DNA of 64,000 bases, taken from Rahnella woolbedingensis. GTDB taxonomy: Bacteria > Pseudomonadota > Gammaproteobacteria > Enterobacterales > Enterobacteriaceae. The stretch is taken from assembly GCF_003602095.1 (NCBI RefSeq), contig NZ_RAHH01000026.1:1-64000 (forward strand), given 5' to 3'. The notes beneath the pieces were generated by a model that was not told the DNA's origin, ran no database searches, and worked only from the letters and a program-made list of their open reading frames with translations. Position 1 is the first letter of the stretch, and the number at the start of each line of letters is the position of its first letter. The translations under genes and the position numbers were made by a program. Below, piece by piece: positions 1 through 7,886 of this stretch.

Positions 1-354
1 TCTTTCTGACATTGTCAGACATAAAGGTGACATTTTAACTTTGGAACTGAGGGTGACATTTTAAACTGGGATAGACAGCGTATGTAGTAGCTAAATTGAG
101 ATGTCCGCTTATGGCTAATTTCAAATGTCCGCTTTGTTGTCGTTGTTCCGGGTATTTTATCCTCTGAGGACACGACTGATGCGGCATACGGTTCGGAGTT
201 TTTCACGATGAATGAAGTTAATCGCCTGCAGATTTTGCAGGACGTTGTCGATAACCGGCTGACTACGCGTCTGGCCGCGCTGCGGCTCAACATTACCGAC
301 CGTCACTGCCGTCGTCTTCTCGAATGTTACGCGTATCGCCGGTCAAAAAATTGA
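1..354 (+). mobile_element. Left-end remnant of an ISNCY-type insertion sequence
   Basis: This stretch carries the beginning of an ISNCY-like transposase gene and, upstream of it, repeat-rich DNA typical of an IS end. A short palindrome (TCTGAC att GTCAGA, 5-19) is followed by two direct copies of GGTGACATTTTAA (26-38 and 52-64) and two copies of ATGTCCGCTT (101-110 and 125-134). The coding part stops after 48 codons and the ketoreductase gene of the neighbouring cluster begins about 25 bases later. A second piece of the same kind of transposase lies at about 11.7 kb in the same orientation, so the island between them appears bracketed by decayed IS sequence. The true outer end may lie left of the window. 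Confidence 0.6.
208..354 (+). pseudogene. ISNCY-family transposase, N-terminal fragment
   Basis: The frame starts with ATG at 208 and ends at TGA 352-354, giving 48 residues beginning MNEVNRLQILQDVVDNRLTT and containing the helix-turn-helix portion (NITDRHCRRLLECY) seen at the start of ISNCY transposases. Family members are roughly 400 residues or more, so over 85 percent is missing, including the whole DDE catalytic domain. It is therefore a non-functional remnant. The family call comes from recalled similarity, supported by the unmistakable downstream-domain fragment at 11.7 kb. Confidence 0.65.
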
Positions 355-378
355 AGTGTTACATGCCAGGCTCGAACG

Positions 379-1116
379 TCAGGCCGACATTCCTCCATCG
401 AGGACTAAAGACTGGCCGGTCATGTAACTGCTTGCTTCACCTATCAAATAGGCCGTTGCCTGCGCGACCTCATCAGCACGCCCCAGGCGCCGCAGAGGAA
501 TATTGCTTTTCAATGCTTTTTGTTCGTGGTCTGACATTTGCGTGGTCATCTCAGTTTCAATCAGCCCAGGTAATACACAGTTTACTCGAATATTAAAACG
601 GGCGACTTCGCGGGCCAGCGAACGAGCCATTCCTAGCATACCCGCTTTAGAAGCTGAATAAGCAACCTGCCCGATATTTCCTTTCAACGCAGAGACAGAG
701 GATATCATCACAATACTCCCGCTCCCCTGCTCCATCATAGAAGGCAGTAACTGCTGATTCCAATAAAATACCGCATTGAGGTTTGTACCTATTAAAGTCT
801 CCCAATCGTTTATGTCTTGCTTAAAATGTAACGCATCGCGTGTAATACCGGCATTATGAATAATACCGAAGGGTGCGCCATATTCCGTGAGAAGCTGTTG
901 CGCAAGAGCCTTCACTTCTGTCGGTTTGCTTCCGTCACAACGATATCCGCTGACATTGAGACTAAGAGCTCTGCACTCATTGAGGAGAGATTCGGCCCGT
1001 GATTGCTGATCTTTCCAGGTAAATACGACATCGTATTCTCGTGCGAGATATTGAACTAAAGCAGCACCAATTCCCCGGCTTCCCCCCGTAACCAAAATCC
1101 ATTTCTTTTGCATCAT
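379..1116 (-). CDS. FabG-like 3-oxoacyl-ACP reductase of the peptide/fatty-acyl cluster
   Basis: A 245-residue short-chain dehydrogenase that should reduce a 3-ketoacyl group on a carrier protein to the 3-hydroxyacyl form with NADPH. The N-terminal TGGSRGIG nucleotide loop (residues 10-17), the NAG motif (88-90) and the Ser140, Tyr153, Lys157 triad (YSASK) are intact, and the end DGGMSA is typical of FabG. It is the last gene of the leftward cluster, and its start abuts the acyl carrier protein stop with no spacer, which suggests translational coupling. Being next to a dedicated carrier protein, ketosynthase and dehydratase, it probably serves specialised acyl synthesis rather than housekeeping fatty-acid synthesis. 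Downstream lies IS debris. Confidence 0.88.
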   Translation of the reverse strand: MMQKKWILVTGGSRGIGAALVQYLAREYDVVFTWKDQQSRAESLLNECRALSLNVSGYRCDGSKPTEVKALAQQLLTEYGAPFGIIHNAGITRDALHFKQDINDWETLIGTNLNAVFYWNQQLLPSMMEQGSGSIVMISSVSALKGNIGQVAYSASKAGMLGMARSLAREVARFNIRVNCVLPGLIETEMTTQMSDHEQKALKSNIPLRRLGRADEVAQATAYLIGEASSYMTGQSLVLDGGMSA

Positions 1117-1359
1117 TTATGCCTTTTGTTCTTCCAATGCTTTACACATTTCACCCAATGTCAGGTTGGGATTATTAACGAACATATCCGCGCTTAATGT
1201 CAGATCAAACTCTCGCTTAACCAGCACCATTAACTCAACATAATCCAGGCTATCGAGTTTCAAATGATGAAGGGGCATTTCAGGTGTAAGCATGTCTTGA
1301 GTCAGATCTTTTGCATCACATAGCATTTCGCACACAATTGGGTAAACGTTGTTTGTCAT
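1117..1359 (-). CDS. Dedicated acyl carrier protein
   Basis: An 80-residue acidic helical protein with the phosphopantetheine attachment motif LDSLDYVEL, Ser37 being the modified residue. Length and motif fit a free-standing type II carrier protein. It would hold the growing acyl chain for the ketosynthase, ketoreductase and dehydratase encoded around it, and may deliver it to the acyltransferase at 10.0-11.0 kb. It sits 15 bases after the dehydratase gene and directly before the reductase gene in the same transcript. It is divergent from housekeeping AcpP (no DSLDTVELV match beyond the core), consistent with a private carrier. Confidence 0.88.
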   Translation of the reverse strand: MTNNVYPIVCEMLCDAKDLTQDMLTPEMPLHHLKLDSLDYVELMVLVKREFDLTLSADMFVNNPNLTLGEMCKALEEQKA

Positions 1360-1374
1360 AATAAGTTCCTATTA

Positions 1375-2139
1375 TCAAGAAAGAGCCATTGGTTTTAATT
1401 TCAACGTAATGGCCGTTGTTATATATGAATGGTTGAAGTAATGCCCTTGCATAGCAATACGCACCACCAATCCCTGTTTATAATCCCCCACTACCAAAAG
1501 CGGTAACATCCCATAATGGAAGTTGTTTGAGCCCGGCGAAGATAAGAGGAATCGACGACTAAATACAATCTCATGATGTGTCTGAACAACAGGCATTTCC
1601 CGAAAAATGTCTGTCAGCGTCCCGGCATGAAGATCGGGTAATTTAATTTTTATTTCCTCGAATATTTCAGGCGATTTAACGATCAAACGAAAGAGTACCG
1701 AATCAAGAAAAGACCATTCGCAAACATTTTTCATAAAAGGATATTCCTTCCTTATATTCAAAAGTTCATCCGCAGAGAGGGTCGAATTCTTAGTTGTCAC
1801 CTGTTCAATGGGAGGCAAAATTCGCTCCAATCTCGCTGAAAAACAACATGAACCCGTCTCATTTTCAATGAGTTGACATTGATTGTTGGTTTTAACAATC
1901 TTATATTCCGTATGGCATTTTATTGGATTGCGTAAACGGGCGTTGAAGCGATAATAATCCGCAGTATCAGAAGGAATGTCCTGACTCTTTTTCATATCCA
2001 GCAAGGCACGCATGCCGTGCACGGTCAGGCCCTCGATTCCCATTGCTTTCGCTTTGTTAACATCAAAATGAATGGGGTTATAATCGCCGGAAAATTCTCC
2101 CCATTCATGAGCATGTTCCAGGGTGTATATCAGTGTCAC
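1375..2139 (-). CDS. MaoC-type 3-hydroxyacyl dehydratase
   Basis: A 254-residue protein whose first 80 residues form a MaoC hot-dog domain with the hydratase-2 signature FSGDYNPIHFD; Asp19 and His24 are the expected catalytic pair. It should dehydrate a 3-hydroxyacyl-carrier intermediate to the trans-2-enoyl form. The C-terminal 170 residues look like a second, degenerate hot-dog half without the motif, giving the double hot-dog architecture of larger dehydratases. The start codon overlaps the ketosynthase stop by four bases (ATGA), showing tight coupling. Use of a MaoC-type enzyme instead of FabZ/FabA is unusual for a bacterial fatty-acid set. Substrate chain length is unknown. Confidence 0.8.
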   Translation of the reverse strand: MTLIYTLEHAHEWGEFSGDYNPIHFDVNKAKAMGIEGLTVHGMRALLDMKKSQDIPSDTADYYRFNARLRNPIKCHTEYKIVKTNNQCQLIENETGSCCFSARLERILPPIEQVTTKNSTLSADELLNIRKEYPFMKNVCEWSFLDSVLFRLIVKSPEIFEEIKIKLPDLHAGTLTDIFREMPVVQTHHEIVFSRRFLLSSPGSNNFHYGMLPLLVVGDYKQGLVVRIAMQGHYFNHSYITTAITLKLKPMALS

Positions 2140-3392
2140 ATTTCACCCCGGCTAATGATCAAGGCAGCGTTCGCCCCCCCGAAACCAAAACTCAGGTTCA
2201 TAGTATGGAACACAGGTTTTTCACGATGACCTTCTGTAATAAAATCCAAATCACATATCGGGTCAGGCACTCGCAGATGGCAAGTAGAAGGAAGCCTTTG
2301 GTGCTTTAAGGTCTGCAGACAGATAATCGTTTCAAAGCTACCCGCAGCTGCAATAAGATGCCCGGAATACCCTTTCGTACTCGACACGGGTATCGAATAG
2401 GCTTCATCGCCCAATGCCATTTTGATCGACTCTGTTTCATTACGGTCATTAAGCTCTGTAGAGGTGCCATGAGCATTGATGTAATCAATATCCTGAGCTC
2501 TTAAACCTGCCTGTGTGAGCGCCGCATGAATAGTGTTTATCCGTGCCAACTTATCTTCAGCCGGTGCGGTGAAATCTACAGCATCAGAAAAGTTACCGTA
2601 GCCGCTTATTTCCCCTAAAATCACTGCACCTCGCCTTAACGCAGATTCCCGCTCTTCAAGGCAAACAGTGGCAGCGCCTTCTGACAGGACAAACCCATTG
2701 CGCTCAAGACTAAAAGGACAGCTGGCTTTCGTGATGTCATGTTCTTCACGGGTGAGTGCTTTTAATACATCAATATTCCAGATGGCGGAATCACTGCGCA
2801 GCGATTCTGCACTACCGGATAGCATCATATCAGCTCGCCCACTACGGATGGCCTCAAAGGCATCGCCGATCGCCATGGTGCCAGTGGCGCAGGCGGCTAC
2901 GGGCGAATTTTGATAACCCCGCAGTCCCCAAAACTGGCTGCAGGCGGCTGTGGCAATACTGGGCATCGAAAAGAAACAGGCAAAAGGAGAACCCATTCCC
3001 GTGGCTTTATATTGCTCATGAAATTTAAAGGTTTCGTCCAGCCCACCCCAACCGGTTCCTATGATGGCTCCACATTTGAGCGGATCATAAAATTCTGTAG
3101 GGGCTTTTTCGCCAAAAGCCATGCTCATCGCTTCACGAGCAGAGACCATTGCCAGATGAGCAAAACGAGGCAGGCGACGACGAAGTACCGCCGGCAAAAA
3201 TTTCAAATCCAGATTTTCATCAACCAGGCCATAAAAACGTGATTTGATTCCCGCAGGATGCTTATCAATAAAACGGTAACCGATCCGATAATCCATGATT
3301 GCATCCCAGCTCTCTTGCGCGGTTAAGCCGAGTGGGGTAATCGCGCCATAACCCGTTATGACGACTCGCCGTGGCAGTGTTTTATTATTCAT
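2136..3392 (-). CDS. FabF-like beta-ketoacyl-ACP synthase
   Basis: A 418-residue condensing enzyme of the KAS I/II type. The catalytic set is complete: Cys168 in VAACATGT, His308 in NAHGTST and His345 in KGYSGHLIAAAG; the C-terminal glycine-rich NLSFGFGGANAAL motif is also present. It should elongate acyl-carrier intermediates using malonyl-ACP. There is no chain-length-factor partner and no second ketosynthase in the cluster. A good ribosome-binding site (AAGGAC) precedes ATG at 3390-3392. It overlaps the dehydratase by four bases and follows the outer-membrane channel gene by 24 bases. I cannot tell which primer it accepts. Confidence 0.88.
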   Translation of the reverse strand: MNNKTLPRRVVITGYGAITPLGLTAQESWDAIMDYRIGYRFIDKHPAGIKSRFYGLVDENLDLKFLPAVLRRRLPRFAHLAMVSAREAMSMAFGEKAPTEFYDPLKCGAIIGTGWGGLDETFKFHEQYKATGMGSPFACFFSMPSIATAACSQFWGLRGYQNSPVAACATGTMAIGDAFEAIRSGRADMMLSGSAESLRSDSAIWNIDVLKALTREEHDITKASCPFSLERNGFVLSEGAATVCLEERESALRRGAVILGEISGYGNFSDAVDFTAPAEDKLARINTIHAALTQAGLRAQDIDYINAHGTSTELNDRNETESIKMALGDEAYSIPVSSTKGYSGHLIAAAGSFETIICLQTLKHQRLPSTCHLRVPDPICDLDFITEGHREKPVFHTMNLSFGFGGANAALIISRGEM

Positions 3393-3416
3393 GAGTTAAC
3401 GTCCTTAGAAAGAGGG

Positions 3417-4787
3417 TCATTCGGGGATCTCTTCTCCACCAATAGCGAGCCAGAGTTGCATCGTAGAGTTGAGGTAATTGTTCTGAATATCAGATAACTG
3501 ATTTTCAACGGTCAGGAGGTTATTCTGTGCATCCAGCCAGATTTCAATGGGTTGCGCGCCAGCGAGATACTGACTTTTTGCCAGTTTTAGCCGTTGCTGG
3601 CTTAACGTCAGAGAGATCAACGTATTCTCCCTCTGCTGCGACCATTTCTGCCGCTGTGTAAGCGATTTTTCGACATCAGAAAGTGCTGAATACACCTTTT
3701 GCTGGAAGGTAGAGGCTGCGGTTTTTACATCAAGTTTTGAGCGTGCGATGGTCAGTTGTACCTTGTTCCATTCCACAAATGGCAGGACCAGGCTGCTACC
3801 AATGACTCTGTCTGGTTCGGAAAACCATTGACTAAATACACTGCTGCCTGCACTTAACACGGCGCTTAAAGACACGGTGGGATAAAAGCTCAATGCGGCG
3901 ACATCAGAACCTGCAAGCACGGCGCGTAGTTCCGATTCTGCCGAGTGCACATCTGGCCTGCGGCGGATAACCTCAACTGGCAGACTCATCTTCAATTCGA
4001 TGGTTTGTGTTAAATCCAAACCATCACGCTCTGGCAGTCGCATTGAGGGAGGTCTGTTGAACAAAATCGCAAGAGAATTGCGTATCTCCTCGCGCTGTTG
4101 GAATAAATCCTTCAGATTATTTTCTTGTTCCAACACTGACTGGGTGGCTTGCAATACATCCAGCTGACTTACCGCGCCTGCGGTGAATCGTGATGTCGTG
4201 ACAACTTTGGTTTCTTCGGCGATCGCCAGGCTGCGCTGAGAATTATCAATTTTTTGATTTATTCCGGCTATTTGCCAATAGTACTGGGCAGTAGTACCAA
4301 TGAGGGTCAGAGCAGTATTCTGGCGCTCTAACGCCGTTGCCTCAGCCTGCCAGGCAGACTGTTCGCGCATACGTGCCAATTTCCCCCACAGATCAAGCTC
4401 ATAACTCAAACTCACGGAAGCGCTATAGCCTTCAACGGAATCAGTATGATGCCGGATATTTTTGGTGTTATTCGCACTGCCAGAGACGCTGACATCCGGG
4501 GTGAGATTGGTATCCGAAAGATTGCTGTCCAGCCGGGCTTGTTGCAGTCTGAATCCAGCAATAGCTAAATCGTTATTTCGCGTAAGAACGTCATCAATGG
4601 CGTGCGTTAATTGAGGATCGCCAAATACAGTCCACCAGTGACCTGAGCTTGCTAACCACGCTGAACCTGTCTCCTGTGTACTCCACTGCATCGGAAGAGT
4701 TAATTCTGGACGCTTATAGTCGGCTTTAACTAATGAGCCACACGCCGTTAATGCAAGGGCGATAAATGTTACTTGTAGGATCCTCAT
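3417..4787 (-). CDS. TolC/NodT-family outer-membrane efflux lipoprotein
   Basis: A 456-residue outer-membrane factor. The signal peptide ends in a lipobox, LALTAC, so Cys16 is probably lipidated. The body shows the repeated long amphipathic helices and the conserved RPDV (residues about 279-282) plus late WLDAQNNLL region of the NodT/OprM lipoprotein branch. It would form the trimeric exit duct for the MacAB pump encoded just upstream; its start overlaps the macB stop by four bases. Having its own duct, rather than using housekeeping TolC, suggests a dedicated export line for the cluster's product. Confidence 0.85.
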   Translation of the reverse strand: MRILQVTFIALALTACGSLVKADYKRPELTLPMQWSTQETGSAWLASSGHWWTVFGDPQLTHAIDDVLTRNNDLAIAGFRLQQARLDSNLSDTNLTPDVSVSGSANNTKNIRHHTDSVEGYSASVSLSYELDLWGKLARMREQSAWQAEATALERQNTALTLIGTTAQYYWQIAGINQKIDNSQRSLAIAEETKVVTTSRFTAGAVSQLDVLQATQSVLEQENNLKDLFQQREEIRNSLAILFNRPPSMRLPERDGLDLTQTIELKMSLPVEVIRRRPDVHSAESELRAVLAGSDVAALSFYPTVSLSAVLSAGSSVFSQWFSEPDRVIGSSLVLPFVEWNKVQLTIARSKLDVKTAASTFQQKVYSALSDVEKSLTQRQKWSQQRENTLISLTLSQQRLKLAKSQYLAGAQPIEIWLDAQNNLLTVENQLSDIQNNYLNSTMQLWLAIGGEEIPE

Positions 4788-6736
4788 TCTCGAGTCAGAG
4801 CCTCCGTCGGATTTAAACGAGCGGCGTTCCGCGCAGGGAAGAAACCGAATCCAAGTCCAATCAGGCCGGAGAAACAGCAGGAGAATAAAATCGGAGGCAT
4901 CGTGAAAACGAGGGGGAATTTATTCGTGCATAATGCGAATGTGCAGCCTGCAACGATGGCAAGCACAATTCCGATCAGCGAGCCCATCAGGCAAATCACC
5001 ACAGATTCCACCAGAAACTGCCGCAAAATATCGTGCTCCCTGGCACCCACAGCTAACCGTATACCAATTTCGTGGGTTCTTTCTTTGACGGAAACCAGCA
5101 TGATATTCATCACGCCTATGCCACCGACGATGAGTGAGATCCCTGCGATAGTGGCCACCAGGAGGGTTAAAGAATCCGAGGTTTTTTTCACCGCGCTTAA
5201 CATCATGTCATCGCTCTGAATGAAGAAATCACGGCGGCCATGGGCGATGTCCAACAGATGCTCAACTCGCTGTTGAGAAGATTCCATTGCCAGCCCATCG
5301 TTGAGTTGTAACTCAATCAAGTTAAGAGCAACCGGCCCTTCCAGGCGATCCTGCATCGTCGTGAAGGGGATCCATCCCTGCAAACCACTCCTGCTGGGGG
5401 CTACCCCATTAATTTCCATCACGCCGATAATGACAAATGGCACACCACGAAGTTGAATAATTTCGCCGACTGGATGGCCGTTATGAGGAAATAAACTCTT
5501 TGCTGTTTGGGTGTCGATCACTAACCCGGCAGCTCTCTCTGCCAGGTCACCTGCGTTAAAATGCCTGCCCATCACTAAGACCATTCGATGAATAGCAAAA
5601 TAGCCCTGATCGACACCGTGCAACTCGAGAAAAACATTTTGCCCGTTCGCCAATGCCTCGACAGAAGTATTAACAACAGGTGAAATATTTTTAGTGAAAT
5701 CTTGACGTTGCAGCATTTCTGCATCACGTACTGAAAGACTGAAGGCTAAATCAGGACGGATATCGCTCCACCCAATGCCGGGGTGTATAGACAGCGATTT
5801 CAAGCCTAGATCGCTTATATCATGAAGAATTTTTTGCTTTGCACCATTACCCACAGCCATTGACACGATGATGGAAACAACACCAATAATCATGCCAAGC
5901 ATTGAGAGTAATGCGCGAGCGCGATGTCCACGCAACGCCTGCCAGGCCATAGAAATAGCATCTTTCAGGCTTTGAAAGAGTCCGGGACGCTCGGTGCTGG
6001 TGGTAATGTGTAACAGTGATGTGTGTTGATAAAAGTCATTTGTCGAGCTGGCGGCATGGTCAGCGACAATTTGGCCATCATCGATCTCAAGGATACGTCC
6101 TGCCTGATTGGCAATAAGCGGATCGTGCGTGACCAGAATGATGGTATGACCCGCCTCATGAAGGCTATGTAATATTGCCATCACTTCTTTTCCACTCGCA
6201 GCATCCAATGCCCCTGTCGGTTCATCGGCAAGAATAATATCAGCCCCGTTCATTAAAGCCCGTGCAATACTGACGCGCTGTTGCTGCCCACCAGATAATT
6301 GCGAGGGTTTATGGAATATTTTTTTTTCAAGCCCAAGACGGATCAGTAAGCTGCTGGAACGTTCAATTTGCTCTATTTTATCCATCGACGTATAACGCGC
6401 AGGCACTGCGACATTATCTTGTGCGTTGAGATAGGGCATAAGGTGATACCGTTGAAAAATAAAACCTATATGCTGGCTGCGCAGCGACGCGAGCTGATTG
6501 CTGCTGGCTCCGGTAGTCTCTATACCTGCCACATAAATCTTTCCGCTGCTCGGCTGATCTAAACAGCCAAGCAGGTTCATCAGCGATGATTTCCCCGAGC
6601 CTGAAGGGCCCATAATGGCGACCATTTCGCCCTGCTTTATCTCGAGCGAAATGTTCTTAAGCACATGCACCGCAAGATCACCCGAAATGAAGGTACGATT
6701 CACATCCACGAGGCGGAACGCTGTCAGATTAGCCAT
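4784..6736 (-). CDS. macB: MacB-type ABC exporter (ATPase-permease)
   Basis: A 650-residue MacB homologue (Escherichia MacB is 648). An N-terminal ATPase carries Walker [10 protein letters not shown], signature LSGGQQQRV and Walker [12 protein letters not shown]; a first membrane helix follows at about residue 270 ([15 protein letters not shown]), then a large periplasmic domain and three C-terminal helices in the FtsX-like permease domain. MacB works as a mechanotransmission pump that drives periplasmic substrates through MacA and an outer-membrane duct. I chose ATG at 6736 rather than a TTG five codons upstream because it gives the family-standard start; it overlaps the macA stop by eight bases. 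Within this island the likely cargo is the processed peptide or an acylated product, which is inference. Confidence 0.85.
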   Translation of the reverse strand: MANLTAFRLVDVNRTFISGDLAVHVLKNISLEIKQGEMVAIMGPSGSGKSSLMNLLGCLDQPSSGKIYVAGIETTGASSNQLASLRSQHIGFIFQRYHLMPYLNAQDNVAVPARYTSMDKIEQIERSSSLLIRLGLEKKIFHKPSQLSGGQQQRVSIARALMNGADIILADEPTGALDAASGKEVMAILHSLHEAGHTIILVTHDPLIANQAGRILEIDDGQIVADHAASSTNDFYQHTSLLHITTSTERPGLFQSLKDAISMAWQALRGHRARALLSMLGMIIGVVSIIVSMAVGNGAKQKILHDISDLGLKSLSIHPGIGWSDIRPDLAFSLSVRDAEMLQRQDFTKNISPVVNTSVEALANGQNVFLELHGVDQGYFAIHRMVLVMGRHFNAGDLAERAAGLVIDTQTAKSLFPHNGHPVGEIIQLRGVPFVIIGVMEINGVAPSRSGLQGWIPFTTMQDRLEGPVALNLIELQLNDGLAMESSQQRVEHLLDIAHGRRDFFIQSDDMMLSAVKKTSDSLTLLVATIAGISLIVGGIGVMNIMLVSVKERTHEIGIRLAVGAREHDILRQFLVESVVICLMGSLIGIVLAIVAGCTFALCTNKFPLVFTMPPILFSCCFSGLIGLGFGFFPARNAARLNPTEALTRE

Positions 6737-7886
6737 CGATGGCAGTCTCAAGAGCTAAAGGTGGGATCTCAACACTTTGGCCTTCCACAAGCCCCGATTT
6801 CACTTCAGCAAAAACGTTATTGTGCGCACCAATTTCAATTTCACGGGAAATCCTCTGCTTTCCGTCAATGAGTGTTACGTAATAGCGCCCTTGTGCATCT
6901 CTTTCCTGTAACGCAGAAAGTGGGATGCGCAGAACGTTTTTCACATCATTCACTACAATCGAAACTTGCGCAGTCATGGAGGTTTTCAGCAAGCGCTCAG
7001 TATTGGTTATCTCAAAAACACCACTGTAGTAAATAGCCAAAGCCTGCTGTGAGTTATTGGATATTTCATTGGTATTATTAAGCACCCCATCTGGGGCATT
7101 TTGAATTTCGCCCATCACGCTGTTATAGAGACGTGATGGTTGGGCGAGGACATAGAATGACAGAGGTTGGCCTGATTTGACCTTAAGGATGTCTGCTTCC
7201 GAAATACGGGTCTGTATATGCATAACGCTAAGATCAGCCAGAACCATAATGGTCGGGGCAGTTTGCGAGGAAACGATCGTTTGCCCTTCCTGAGTTACGA
7301 CACCCAGGACTTCACCCTCTATTGGGGCAACAAGTCTCGTATAACCTACATTTGCTTTGGCTGTTTCCACCGCCATTTCGGATTGGACTATCTGTGCCTT
7401 ATTCATTTCCAGCTGTTCGAGTTGAGAATCAAATAGGGACTGTGCTTCTTCTAAGTCACTTGCTACTCCAGAGCCTTCCCTCAACATCACTTTCTGACGA
7501 CGCAAAGCAAGCTGATACTGTTTAAGCAGCACTTGTGATGACCGCAATTGCGCACGCGCGCTTGCAAGTTCTGCCTCTGATTTGCGCAATTCGTTTTGTT
7601 GCAAAATGGGATCTATTTCAGCGAGCAGTTGCCCTTTCTTTACTTTGTCGCCCTGGTGTACGTAGAGCTTTTTTAATTGACCATTCACCTGCGCACCAAT
7701 ACTGACCTGGCGAATAGGTTTTAATGTCCCGGTGGTAATGACCGTCGTTTGGATATCACCACGGGTAATTTTTGCAAGAACCCCTGCCGGTGATGAATGA
7801 TGTTGTTGGTTAACAATAAAGTAAGCTGTAGCAGATACGGTAAACAGAATAACCAGGCTCCATATAACGACCGATTTCTTTTTCAT
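6729..7886 (-). CDS. macA: MacA-type periplasmic adaptor (HlyD family)
   Basis: A 385-residue membrane-fusion protein. It has one N-terminal membrane anchor (VVIWSLVILFTVSATAYFIV), then a biotinyl-lipoyl-like half (GAQVNGQLKKLYVHQGDKVKKGQLL), a coiled-coil hairpin at about residues 95-175 rich in Leu/Gln/Glu, and beta-barrel and membrane-proximal domains. It should bridge MacB to the outer-membrane factor. The start overlaps the exporter gene upstream by four bases (ATGA). As the only adaptor in the cluster, it could also serve the C39 exporter, which in colicin V-type systems needs an HlyD-type partner; that double role is inference. Confidence 0.87.
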   Translation of the reverse strand: MKKKSVVIWSLVILFTVSATAYFIVNQQHHSSPAGVLAKITRGDIQTTVITTGTLKPIRQVSIGAQVNGQLKKLYVHQGDKVKKGQLLAEIDPILQQNELRKSEAELASARAQLRSSQVLLKQYQLALRRQKVMLREGSGVASDLEEAQSLFDSQLEQLEMNKAQIVQSEMAVETAKANVGYTRLVAPIEGEVLGVVTQEGQTIVSSQTAPTIMVLADLSVMHIQTRISEADILKVKSGQPLSFYVLAQPSRLYNSVMGEIQNAPDGVLNNTNEISNNSQQALAIYYSGVFEITNTERLLKTSMTAQVSIVVNDVKNVLRIPLSALQERDAQGRYYVTLIDGKQRISREIEIGAHNNVFAEVKSGLVEGQSVEIPPLALETAIDG

